NCBI RefSeq assembly: GCF_000732615.1
Contig: NZ_JPGL01000006.1
Coordinates: 124,001 to 188,000 of the forward strand
Direction of reading: 5' to 3'
Length of the DNA stretch: 64,000 bases
From: Burkholderia paludis
GTDB taxonomy: Bacteria > Pseudomonadota > Gammaproteobacteria > Burkholderiales > Burkholderiaceae
Below are positions 17,377 to 24,340 of the stretch, piece after piece; positions within the stretch are counted from its first letter, which is position 1; every line of letters starts with the position of its first letter. The notes below the pieces were generated by a model that had not been told where the DNA came from, did not search any database, and saw only the letters and a list, made by a program, of their open reading frames with translations. Both the position numbers and the translations under genes were made by a program.

Positions 17377-18453
17377 ATGACGCGATATCTGGATGTGACG
17401 AGCGTATCGACGCTCGTGGCCGAAGTCGGGATGACGCAGATCCTGACGACGATGGCCTCGTATATCGAGCAGGACTACCGGCGCTGGGAGACGTTCGAGA
17501 AGACCGCGCGCCTCGCCAGCCATTCGACCGACGGCGTGATCGAGCTGATGCCGACCTCGGACGCGCGGCTGTACGCGTTCAAGTACGTGAACGGCCATCC
17601 GAAGAACACCCGGGCCGACCTGCTGACCGTGATGGCGTTCGGCGTGCTGGCCGACGTCGACACCGGCTACCCGCTGCTGCTCAGCGAGATGACGCTCACG
17701 ACGGCGATCCGCACCGCGGCGACGTCCGCGCTGGTCGCGCGCTTTCTCGCGCGCGCCGATGCGCGTTCGATGGCGCTGATCGGCAACGGCGCGCAGAGCG
17801 AATTCCAGGCGATCGCGTTCCACGAGATGCTCGGCATCGACGAGCTGCGCGTGTTCGACATCGATCCGGCGGCGACCGACAAGCTGATCCGCAACCTCGC
17901 GCCGTTCGCGGGGCTGCGCGTGATCCGCTGCGCGTCGGCGGCGGACGCCGTGCGCGGCGCGGACATCGTGACGACGGTGACCGCCGACAAGACCAACGCG
18001 ACGATCCTGACGCCGGACATGATCGAGGACGGGATGCACGTGAACGCCGTCGGCGGCGATTGTCCCGGCAAGACCGAACTGCACGCGGACGTGCTGAGGC
18101 GCGCCCGCGTCGTCGTCGAATACGAGCCGCAGACGCGCATCGAAGGCGACATCCAGCAGATGCCGGCGGAATTTCCGGTGATCGAGTTCGCGCGGATCGT
18201 CTCGGGCGCCGAGCCGGGCCGCGAGTCGGACGCGCAGGTGACGGTGTTCGATTCCGTCGGCTTCGCGCTGGAGGATTTCTCGGCGCTGCGCTACCTGAAC
18301 GCGGCCGCGCGCGAGCGCGAGATCGGCATCGAGCTCGACCTGATTCCCGCGCCGCGCGATCCGAAGGACCTGTACGGCGTCGCGACGGGCGGCGACGCGG
18401 GCGTGCTGCCGGCCGGCACGGGCCGCGCGGTGCAGGAAGCGCTGCGCCATTGA
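17377..18453 (+). CDS. ocd: ornithine cyclodeaminase
   Basis: A protein of 358 residues of the ornithine cyclodeaminase/mu-crystallin family, which converts L-ornithine to proline and ammonia with bound NAD. Visible are the substrate-side segment HPKNTRADLLTVMAFGVLAD, the LLLSEMTLTTAIRTAATSALVA block and the dinucleotide-binding IGNGAQSEFQAIAF (variant GxGxxxx). VFDIDPAATDKL provides the acidic end of the second strand. TTLGAGC-type ribosome binding sequence GGAGC lies upstream of the ATG. It sits between the deacetylase and the ABC binding protein in one plus-strand array. Lysine or arginine cyclodeaminase activity in the same family cannot be excluded. Confidence 0.9.
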   Translation: MTRYLDVTSVSTLVAEVGMTQILTTMASYIEQDYRRWETFEKTARLASHSTDGVIELMPTSDARLYAFKYVNGHPKNTRADLLTVMAFGVLADVDTGYPLLLSEMTLTTAIRTAATSALVARFLARADARSMALIGNGAQSEFQAIAFHEMLGIDELRVFDIDPAATDKLIRNLAPFAGLRVIRCASAADAVRGADIVTTVTADKTNATILTPDMIEDGMHVNAVGGDCPGKTELHADVLRRARVVVEYEPQTRIEGDIQQMPAEFPVIEFARIVSGAEPGRESDAQVTVFDSVGFALEDFSALRYLNAAAREREIGIELDLIPAPRDPKDLYGVATGGDAGVLPAGTGRAVQEALRH

Positions 18454-18529
18454 GCGCGGCCGATGCGTCGTCGGAACCACAACACGTCCCGCATGGCACG
18501 GGGCACACAAGACTGACCAGGAGACAGAC

Positions 18530-19663
18530 ATGATTCGACATCACATGACGGCACTGGCTGCTGCTGCGGCGCTGACCTGCGCGCTGTCCGCGCATGCGGA
18601 CGAGATCGTGCGCATCGGGCACGTCGCGCCGCTGACCGGCGCGATCGCGCATCTCGGCAAGGACAGCGAGAACGGTGCGCGCCTCGCGGTCGAGGAGATC
18701 AATGCGAAAGGGCTCGTGATCGGCGGCAGGAAGGTCACGCTGCAGCTCGACGCGCAGGACGACGCGGGCGATCCTCGCACCGCGACGCAGGTCGCGCAGC
18801 GGCTCGTCGACGACAAGGTGGTCGGCGTCGTCGGCCATCACAATTCGGGCACGTCGATTCCGGCGTCGCGCGTCTATCGCGACGGCGGCGTCGTGCAGAT
18901 CTCGCAGGCCGCGACCAACCCGACGTACACGCAGCAGGGCTTCAAGACGACCTATCGCGTCGTCGCGACCGACGCGCAGCAGGGGCCGGCGCTTGCGATG
19001 TACGCGGCGAAGAACATGGGAATCAAGACCGTGGCCGTGGTCGACGATTCGACCGCGTACGGGCAGGGGCTCGCGACCGAGTTCGAGAAGGCCGCGAAGG
19101 CGGCCGGCCTGCAGGTCGTGTCGCGCGACGCGACCAACGACAAGGCGATCGACTTCCGCGCGATCCTCACGAAGATCAAGGGCGTGAACCCGGACGCGAT
19201 CATGTACGGCGGGATGGACGCGACGGGCGGCCCGCTCGCGAAGCAGGCGCGCCAGCTCGGCATGCGCGCGAAGATACTCGCCGGCGACGGCGTGTGCTCG
19301 ACGGACCTGCCGAAGCTCGCGGGCCCGGCGTCGGACAACGTCGTGTGTTCCGAGGCGGGCATCGCGCTCGAGAAGATGCCCGGCGGCGCGGCGTTCGCGA
19401 AGCGCTACGAGGCGCGCTACCACCAGCCGATGCAGGTGTATGCGCCGTTCTCGTACGACGCGGTGTACATCATCGTCGATGCGATGAAGCGCGCGAACTC
19501 GACCGATCCGGCGAAGGTGCTCGCCGCGATGCCGGCCACCGACTATCGCGGCGTGATCGGCGAAACCAGCTTCACGCCGCAGGGCGACCTGAAGCACGGC
19601 GCGATTTCGGTGTTCACGTACAGGAGCGGCAAGAAGGCGCTGCTCGATATCGTGAAGATGTAA
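18530..19663 (+). CDS. ABC transporter periplasmic binding protein, LivJ/LivK type
   Basis: A protein of 377 residues with a signal peptide (MIRHHMTALAAAAALTCALS, cleaved after AHA) and the branched-chain amino acid type I binding fold: IRIGHVAPLTGAIAHLGKD-like opening, NGARLAVEEINAKG, VGHHNSGTSIPASRVY, VDDSTAYGQGLATEF and the YAPFSYDAVYIIVDAM segment. AGGAGA precedes the ATG. No permease or ATPase gene accompanies it, so it must share a transporter encoded elsewhere. Its position behind ornithine cyclodeaminase suggests it may bind a basic or polyamine-derived amino acid rather than leucine (inference). Confidence 0.88.
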   Translation: MIRHHMTALAAAAALTCALSAHADEIVRIGHVAPLTGAIAHLGKDSENGARLAVEEINAKGLVIGGRKVTLQLDAQDDAGDPRTATQVAQRLVDDKVVGVVGHHNSGTSIPASRVYRDGGVVQISQAATNPTYTQQGFKTTYRVVATDAQQGPALAMYAAKNMGIKTVAVVDDSTAYGQGLATEFEKAAKAAGLQVVSRDATNDKAIDFRAILTKIKGVNPDAIMYGGMDATGGPLAKQARQLGMRAKILAGDGVCSTDLPKLAGPASDNVVCSEAGIALEKMPGGAAFAKRYEARYHQPMQVYAPFSYDAVYIIVDAMKRANSTDPAKVLAAMPATDYRGVIGETSFTPQGDLKHGAISVFTYRSGKKALLDIVKM

Positions 19664-19678
19664 CGCGGCGGGTCCGGC

Positions 19679-19707
19679 AAAAAAAACGCCGCCCGTGATG
19701 GGCGGCG
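19679..19707 (-). terminator. Rho-independent terminator (minus strand)
   Basis: Stem CGCCGCCC / GGGCGGCG with a 5-nt loop, followed on the minus strand by eight T. It lies 216 bp beyond the MscS-like stop and directly ends the candidate small RNA. On the plus strand no T-run follows, so it is not a good terminator for the ABC binding protein gene. Confidence 0.85.
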
Positions 19708-19759
19708 ACAAGCGGAGATGGTACGACGGATGCCGGACGGGATGGCTGTCTCGTCCGGC
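19679..19759 (-). ncRNA. candidate RcsB-box-driven small RNA
   Basis: Predicted 81-nt minus-strand transcript in the gap between two convergent genes. The 5' end forms a perfect 9-bp stem (TGCCGGACG / CGTCCGGCA, 19752-19760 with 19731-19739, 12-nt loop). About 23 nt of unpaired sequence follow (19708-19730, containing the pyrimidine-rich ACCATCTCC). Last comes an 8-bp terminator stem (CGCCGCCC / GGGCGGCG, 19687-19707) and eight T (19679-19686). The start is placed 7 nt after the -10-like GACAAT. No ribosome-bound reading frame is visible. A hairpin, a linker and a Rho-independent terminator with a U8 tail are the hallmarks of Hfq-type sRNAs. The alternative is that the terminator simply ends mRNA of the MscS-like gene. 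Confidence 0.6.
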
Positions 19760-19765
19760 ACGGCC

Positions 19766-19808
19766 ATTGTCGCGGAATGCGAGTGCGCAGTGAATCAGAC
19801 GAGTCTGA
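19766..19808 (-). promoter_or_regulatory. RcsB-type box with abutting promoter (copy A)
   Basis: The palindrome TCAGACGAGTCTGA lies at 19795-19808, within an 8-bp perfect inverted repeat AATCAGAC-GA-GTCTGATT. Read leftward it directly abuts TTCACT (-35 position, 19789-19794), then exactly 17 bp, then GACAAT (-10 position, 19766-19771). The identical 14-mer occurs at 38067-38080 between the response regulator and the hybrid kinases. It should start the small RNA. Confidence 0.65.
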
Positions 19809-19922
19809 TTTGGTGGCGGGCCGCGCGGCGCATCCATCCGGAGCGATTCCGGGCGGCGTGCGGACGCGGGCGCGGGCGTGACGGCCGCCGTGCGAGCCGG
19901 GCGCAGCGGCCGCCCGCGCGCC

Positions 19923-20792
19923 TCACCGCGTTGCGGCTTGCGCGGCGTCGGTGCGGCGTGGCGCGTCGTGCACGATGTGCAGCTCGCGCGTGCGGATCGG
20001 CAGCGCGCAGTTCGCGTCGGCGAGCGTCTTGCGCACCTGGCGGGCGAGGCGCCAGCGCATGGCCCAGAACTTGTCGGTGTGCGTCCATACGCGCAGGTTC
20101 GCGACGGCCGTGCTGTCGTCGAAGCGCATCACCATCACGTCGGGCGCCGGATCGTGCAGCGCGTCGGGATCGGCTGCGGCCAGCGCGCGCAGCGCATCGA
20201 GCGCGCGCTCGATATCGTCGTGCACCGACACCTCCACTTCGAGATCGAGACGGCGCGTCGGATTGCGTGTGTAGTTGCGGATCGCGCTGCCCCACAGCGC
20301 GCTGTTCGGCACGTATTCGCAGATGCCGTCCGGCTTCGTCAGCCGTGTCATGAACAGCCCGACCTCGTCGACGGTGCCCGCGACCCCCGCGCCGCCGTCG
20401 ATGTAGTCGCCGACCTTGAACGGCCGCAGCAGCAGGAGCATGATGCCGGCCGCGATGTTCTGCATCGTGCCCTGCAGCGCGAGCCCGATCGCGAGGCCGG
20501 CCGCGCCGAGTACCGCGACGATGCTCGCGGTTTCGATGCCGAGCTGCGACAGCGCGCCGACGATCGCGACGATGCGGATGCCCCACACGGCGACGTCGCA
20601 CAGGATCGGCCGCAGCGTGTCGTCGACGCGCTCCTTGTTCGCGAGCAGCCGGTTCAGCCAGTTGCCGATGCGCTTCGACAGCCACCAGCCGGCGACGAGC
20701 AGCGCGAGGCCGGCGCACAGCTTGAGGGACAGGGTGGACAGCGCGTTCCACAGGAACGTCCAGCGTTCCGGATGAAGTTGATCGAGAAACAT
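19923..20792 (-). CDS. MscS-like mechanosensitive channel family protein
   Basis: A protein of 289 residues. Three hydrophobic segments (about 17-38, 62-82, 88-125) end in the pore helix and beta-domain start typical of MscS: GAAGLAIGLALQGTMQNIAAG and LLLLRPFKVGDYIDGGAGVAGTV. The cytoplasmic domain follows (VPNSALWGSAIRNYTRNPTRR). Such channels release solutes on hypo-osmotic shock. ATG 20792 begins just before the first membrane segment; the upstream in-frame extension is Arg-rich and not family-like. It is divergent from the M23 peptidase by 319 bp. Confidence 0.88.
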   Translation of the reverse strand: MFLDQLHPERWTFLWNALSTLSLKLCAGLALLVAGWWLSKRIGNWLNRLLANKERVDDTLRPILCDVAVWGIRIVAIVGALSQLGIETASIVAVLGAAGLAIGLALQGTMQNIAAGIMLLLLRPFKVGDYIDGGAGVAGTVDEVGLFMTRLTKPDGICEYVPNSALWGSAIRNYTRNPTRRLDLEVEVSVHDDIERALDALRALAAADPDALHDPAPDVMVMRFDDSTAVANLRVWTHTDKFWAMRWRLARQVRKTLADANCALPIRTRELHIVHDAPRRTDAAQAATR

Positions 20793-21111
20793 GCGGGATT
20801 CCGGTTGGATGGCACGATGCGCGACACGCGACGGGCCGCCGCATGCGCAGCGGGACGGCGCGCGCGCCGGCAGCGTTCGACCATGCACGGTACGCAATGG
20901 TTCGCGCCCGTGCATGGGGTCGGGTCGTCAGCCGACGTGAAATCCGCATTTCGTTCGAGTACTAAGAGATGGGAAATAAAAATAAGATTGGTCCCATTTA
21001 GCGAGTTCGTGCGCGCCGATACACTCGCCTTCATGTTGCCGGGCCGCGAACGCAGCGCTTCCGCGATACCCGGCTTTTCCCCTGTTTCCATTGATAGCGA
21101 GTGACGACGTC
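20793..21111. promoter_or_regulatory. divergent gap between the MscS-like and M23 genes
   Basis: A 319-bp stretch with no supported gene. An AT-rich patch at 20960-21005 contains an imperfect dyad with 6-bp arms (ATGGGA ... TCCCAT, 17-bp spacer) and is the probable promoter area for one or both genes. Nothing else recognisable. Confidence 0.35.
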
Positions 21112-22482
21112 ATGCGGTTAGACCTGCGTTCCCGTCTCGCACGCGAACAAGGTCGATCCGCCGTGCGCGGCGTCCGACGTTTTCCGGATCTCCGCGCGCT
21201 GGTGCGCGGTGTCGTCGCGGCGGCCTGCGTGGCCGGCGCGCACGGGGCGGCGGCACAGGCGGCTCTCGATGCCGCCGCCTCCGCGCCCGCGATTCCGGAG
21301 TCCGCCGACCTTGCCGACGTGCCTTTTTTCAGTTCCGCACGAACCACGTGGGGCGGCTTGCGCACGCCGGCGGTGCCGCTCGACGTCGCGTACGTATCGC
21401 ATGCGTCGCCCGATCCGGCGGCTGCCGGGCGCGACGGCCCCGTGGCCCGCTTCGGCGCGTGCGTGGCTTATCGCGTGCTGTGCGACGCGGCGCGCGGCGC
21501 GGTCGAGCGCAGCCATGCGGCGCGGTTCGATTACGGCCTTGCGTCGCCCTTGCCCGCGCTGGACGCGCAACCGGCGTTCGGGCGGGCGGCCGTCGGTCTC
21601 GCGTCGGCCGAGCCGTTCATGCTCGAGGTATCGGCGAGCGGCGCGCGCGCCGGCGCGATCGCCGGCACCCTGAGGGCGTCGCTGGCGCGCGCCGACCTGC
21701 CGGCCGGCGTGGCCGCGCAGATCGTCCGCTTGCTCGCCGGGCGCATCGATCCGTCGCAGCGCGGTGCGGCCGGCGATACCTTCCGTGTCGCGTTCGAACC
21801 CGACGGCCGCGCGACGCATCCGGGCCGCGCGCGCGTGACGGCGCTCGACATCCGCCTGCGCGGCCAGCGTGTCGCGGCCGTATGGTTCGCGCCCGATGCC
21901 GGTTCGCCGGGCGCGTACTACGACCTCGACGGCATGCCGCTTGCCGGGACGCGGTTCGCGATGCCGGTCAGGGCGACGCGGATCAGCTCGCGGTTCGGTG
22001 CGCGCGTGCATCCGGTGACGGGCGCGCGCCACGTGCATTCCGGCGTCGATCTGGCGGCACCGGCAGGGCGGGCGGTTCACGCGTCGGAGCGCGGTGTCGT
22101 GACGTTCATCGGCACCGAGGCGCGCGGCTACGGCAAGTATGTGGTGATCCGCCATGACGGCGGCTATGCGTCGTACTACGCGCACCTGTCGGCATTCGAG
22201 CCGACGCTGCGAACCGGCGCGCGCGTCGCGCGCGGCCAGCGCATCGGCGCGGTGGGCAGCACGGGCACCGCGACCGGCCCGCATCTGCACTTCGAGGTGC
22301 GGCAGCGTGCGCGCCTCGTCGATCCGGTCGGGCTGGTGCGCGCAGCCGACGCGGCGAGGCTGACGGGCGAACGGCGGGTGGCGTTCAACCGCGCGGCCCG
22401 TGGTGCGCGTACGCAACTGGCGGCGGCCGAGTGGCTGTCGCCGGTTGCGATGTCGAAACCCGCTACTTCGCGGGCCGGCTGA
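21112..22482 (+). CDS. M23 family (LytM-type) metallopeptidase
   Basis: A protein of 456 residues. A basic start and a hydrophobic stretch (about 25-48) look like a signal peptide or membrane anchor. A region of ~240 residues without a clear family precedes the C-terminal LytM/M23 peptidase domain (about 285-410). That domain has the zinc motifs HSGVDLAAP (HxxxD) and HLHFEVR (HxH), plus GYGKYVVIRHDGGYASYYAHLS. These enzymes cut peptidoglycan cross-links or activate amidases in the periplasm. ATG 21112 is preferred; an ATG at 21091 is 7 codons upstream. All metal-binding residues are present, so it should be active. Confidence 0.88.
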   Translation: MRLDLRSRLAREQGRSAVRGVRRFPDLRALVRGVVAAACVAGAHGAAAQAALDAAASAPAIPESADLADVPFFSSARTTWGGLRTPAVPLDVAYVSHASPDPAAAGRDGPVARFGACVAYRVLCDAARGAVERSHAARFDYGLASPLPALDAQPAFGRAAVGLASAEPFMLEVSASGARAGAIAGTLRASLARADLPAGVAAQIVRLLAGRIDPSQRGAAGDTFRVAFEPDGRATHPGRARVTALDIRLRGQRVAAVWFAPDAGSPGAYYDLDGMPLAGTRFAMPVRATRISSRFGARVHPVTGARHVHSGVDLAAPAGRAVHASERGVVTFIGTEARGYGKYVVIRHDGGYASYYAHLSAFEPTLRTGARVARGQRIGAVGSTGTATGPHLHFEVRQRARLVDPVGLVRAADAARLTGERRVAFNRAARGARTQLAAAEWLSPVAMSKPATSRAG

Positions 22483-22635
22483 CCCCGCGGGATGCCGGCC
22501 GTCAGCCGGGGGGCCGGTTGCGCCCGGCTACGCGCCGGCACTCGCGCGGCAGGCGCTGTTCGTGCGCCAATGACTGCCGGCCCGTCCGCTTCAACGCCGG
22601 GATCGCGCGCGATCCGGGGTAGTGGCGATTCGCTC

Positions 22636-22666
22636 CCCGGCCGGGGCGGGAGACACCCCGGCCGGG
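22636..22666. repeat. strong GC hairpin between convergent genes
   Basis: Perfect 11-bp inverted repeat CCCGGCCGGGG / CCCCGGCCGGG with a 9-nt loop, lying between the M23 stop (22482) and the AraC-GyrI stop (22680). It probably stalls or ends transcription from either side, but no T-run follows on either strand, so it is not a canonical Rho-independent terminator. Confidence 0.5.
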
Positions 22667-22679
22667 CAACGCGCGCCGC

Positions 22680-23519
22680 TCACGCGGCCGCTACGACCGG
22701 CAACCAGATTTCAAGCACCCCGGTTTCCGCAACGGGATCGAAATCCTCGCTGTAGCGCTCGAATTCGGGCGCGTCCACGGCCTTGAAACCCGACGTCGGC
22801 AGCCAGCCGTTCCAGATGCTGTAGATGGTCTGATGGAGCGTGGAGATGTGTCCGCCGTGTTCGAAGACCGCATACCGCTGCGGTTCGAGCTCGACGCAGC
22901 GAAACGGCGCGGGCAGCCGGTCGCGATGCGCGACTTCGACGCCGGCGATGTACTCGAAGCTGCCATCCGCATCCGGGTTGCAGCATACGCCGTAGGTCAC
23001 GTCGCCGATCTGGCCGGGGATCGTGCCGAGATACGGGACGAACGCCTGCCAGAGCGCCGGGATACCTTCGTTGGTTTCAAAGGTGTAGCGGTCGCTCATG
23101 CCGGCGATCAGCCGTTTTTCCGCGACTTCGAAGCGGGACGGCGTCACGGCGATCAGATTCAGTTCTTTCATGCGAAGCGGCTCCACAAGAGACAATCCGT
23201 CGAGGGTGCGCCGTGTCCGCACTTCCTCGGGCGTCATGCCGAAGAGGTCGCGGAAGGCGCGCGTAAACGCCTCATGGGAGCCATAGCCGGCGTCGAGCGC
23301 CACGTGCAGGATGTCCGGCGCGCCTTGCGCCAGCGCGTGCGCCGCACGCGTCAGCCGCCTCGACCGGACATAGCGCATCACGGGCCACCCGGTATTCATC
23401 GAGAACAGCCGCGAAAAGCCGAAACGCGTCATGTCGCAATCGGCGGAAATCCTGTCGAGCGTCAGTGCCTTGTCGAGCGCGGTTTCGATGTACCAAAGTG
23501 CTTTGCCAACCGGATTCAT
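22680..23519 (-). CDS. AraC family regulator with GyrI-like effector domain
   Basis: A protein of 279 residues. The AraC/XylS DNA-binding domain is N-terminal (about 5-105: IETALDKALTLDRISADCDMTRFGFSRLF, ILHVALDAGYGSHEAFTRAFRDLFGMTP). It is followed by a GyrI/Rob-type small-molecule-binding domain (about 120-279, ending VLEIWLPV). Related proteins (Rob, SoxS-like activators with ligand domain) respond to drugs or hydrophobic compounds. ATG 23519 matches the family start MNPVGKALWYIE. It stands alone; the upstream gap is 487 bp. Confidence 0.88.
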   Translation of the reverse strand: MNPVGKALWYIETALDKALTLDRISADCDMTRFGFSRLFSMNTGWPVMRYVRSRRLTRAAHALAQGAPDILHVALDAGYGSHEAFTRAFRDLFGMTPEEVRTRRTLDGLSLVEPLRMKELNLIAVTPSRFEVAEKRLIAGMSDRYTFETNEGIPALWQAFVPYLGTIPGQIGDVTYGVCCNPDADGSFEYIAGVEVAHRDRLPAPFRCVELEPQRYAVFEHGGHISTLHQTIYSIWNGWLPTSGFKAVDAPEFERYSEDFDPVAETGVLEIWLPVVAAA

Positions 23520-24006
23520 AGCGTGCCAATGAGGGTGTCGGACGGAACTATAGGGTACCGGCGGCGGGTGCATTTGATCGTTCTTGCGGCGCGTGCGGCA
23601 GACAGGTGCAAGCCGCTGCGCGCCGCGCCGCATGGCGTCACGGAGCCGGGCGGGTCGGGATCGACGCGCCGGCGGGGGCGATCGGGCTTCGGCGCGGACG
23701 CCCCGTGCGGGCACCAGGCAGCGCCGGTTTCAACGTCGGCACGCTGTTGGCGGCCGTGCCAGTCGGCCGCCAACGAACGCCCGCGGCACGCCGATGGCAG
23801 CGGGAAGAGGGTGCGGCAACCGGCGAAGATCGTTGACCAACTCACTCCGAACATGAACGGGGGCGCCATCGGCGCCGCACCCGTGAAGCATGGCGGCGGG
23901 GCGGGCGGCGGGCTATCGGACAGGACTGATTCCGGCGGCCGCGCGGACGTGCGACGGGCGAGTCACCCATTGACAACCCCGGTCGCCCTGTGATCTGATT
24001 CCGGCC
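23520..24006. other. gene-free stretch upstream of the leu leader
   Basis: Open frames here are Arg/Gly-rich and unsupported. The right end holds the leader promoter: a consensus -35 TTGACA at 23970-23975, with a weak ATCTGA at the 17-bp distance (23993-23998). That would place the transcript start within a few bases of the leader ATG at 24007, i.e. a nearly leaderless leader-peptide mRNA. The remainder shows nothing recognisable. Confidence 0.45.
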
Positions 24007-24102
24007 ATGCAAGCCGCCCAGCCCCTCTTCTCGCTACGACTACTAGCCCGTTTCTCCGGGCTGGGTCTGCGGCTGCGCGCTTCCTTCCTGCTTCGTTCCT
24101 GA
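24007..24102 (+). CDS. leuL: putative leucine-rich leader peptide of leuA
   Basis: A 31-codon frame upstream of leuA in which nine residues are leucine. Codons 10-13 read CTA CGA CTA CTA (24034-24045). CTA is the rarest leucine codon in such GC-rich genomes, so scarcity of charged Leu-tRNA would stall ribosomes there, as at the CUA run in the enteric leu leader. Immediately after the CTA codons begins a stem AGCCCG / CGGGCT (24045-24050 with 24057-24062). The ribosome binding site is weak and the transcript may be almost leaderless. The name leuL is by functional analogy with the enteric leader, not sequence homology. Confidence 0.65.
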   Translation: MQAAQPLFSLRLLARFSGLGLRLRASFLLRS

Positions 24103-24173
24103 AGCGCCAGATTTCCCCCGTATCACAGACCTGGCCCCGGTTGTCGACCGGCGCCTGAGTTCGTCCTTCTTCC
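24045..24173 (+). promoter_or_regulatory. putative leuA transcription attenuator
   Basis: Three mutually exclusive pairings can be drawn. Stem 1:2 is 24045-24050 with 24057-24062. Pairing 2:3 joins GGTCTG and the adjoining CCGGGC around 24056-24070 with CAGACC (24126-24131) and the GCCC/CCGG bases after it. Stem 3:4 is GGCCCCGGT (24133-24141) with ACCGGCGCC (24147-24155): eight pairs, one mismatch, 5-nt loop, then a pyrimidine-rich run (TTCGTCCTTCTTCC). A ribosome stalled at the CTA codons would cover arm 1 and favour 2:3, relieving the 3:4 terminator. The T-run is interrupted, so termination strength is uncertain. Confidence 0.55.
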
Positions 24174-24340
24174 GTACCGCTCCGCTCCGTCCCGGTCGCT
24201 CAACCGCCAAGGCCGTCGTTTGCCGTACCGCTTTGCCGTTGTGCCGTTTCCACCGTTTCAACCGCTGCGCGCGCAGCCGCCGCCATGACCGATGGCCGCC
24301 GCGCCGCGGTGTTCCGATCAACCGACCGAGGACCGACATC

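Noticed and set aside
22636-22666. GC-rich hairpin as a Rho-independent terminator
   Set aside because: The stem is excellent but there is no T-run on either strand, so it is listed only as a repeat.
23584-23856. 90-codon plus-strand frame in the gap before leuA
   Set aside because: Arg/Gly-rich composition and no ribosome binding site; looks like a chance frame.
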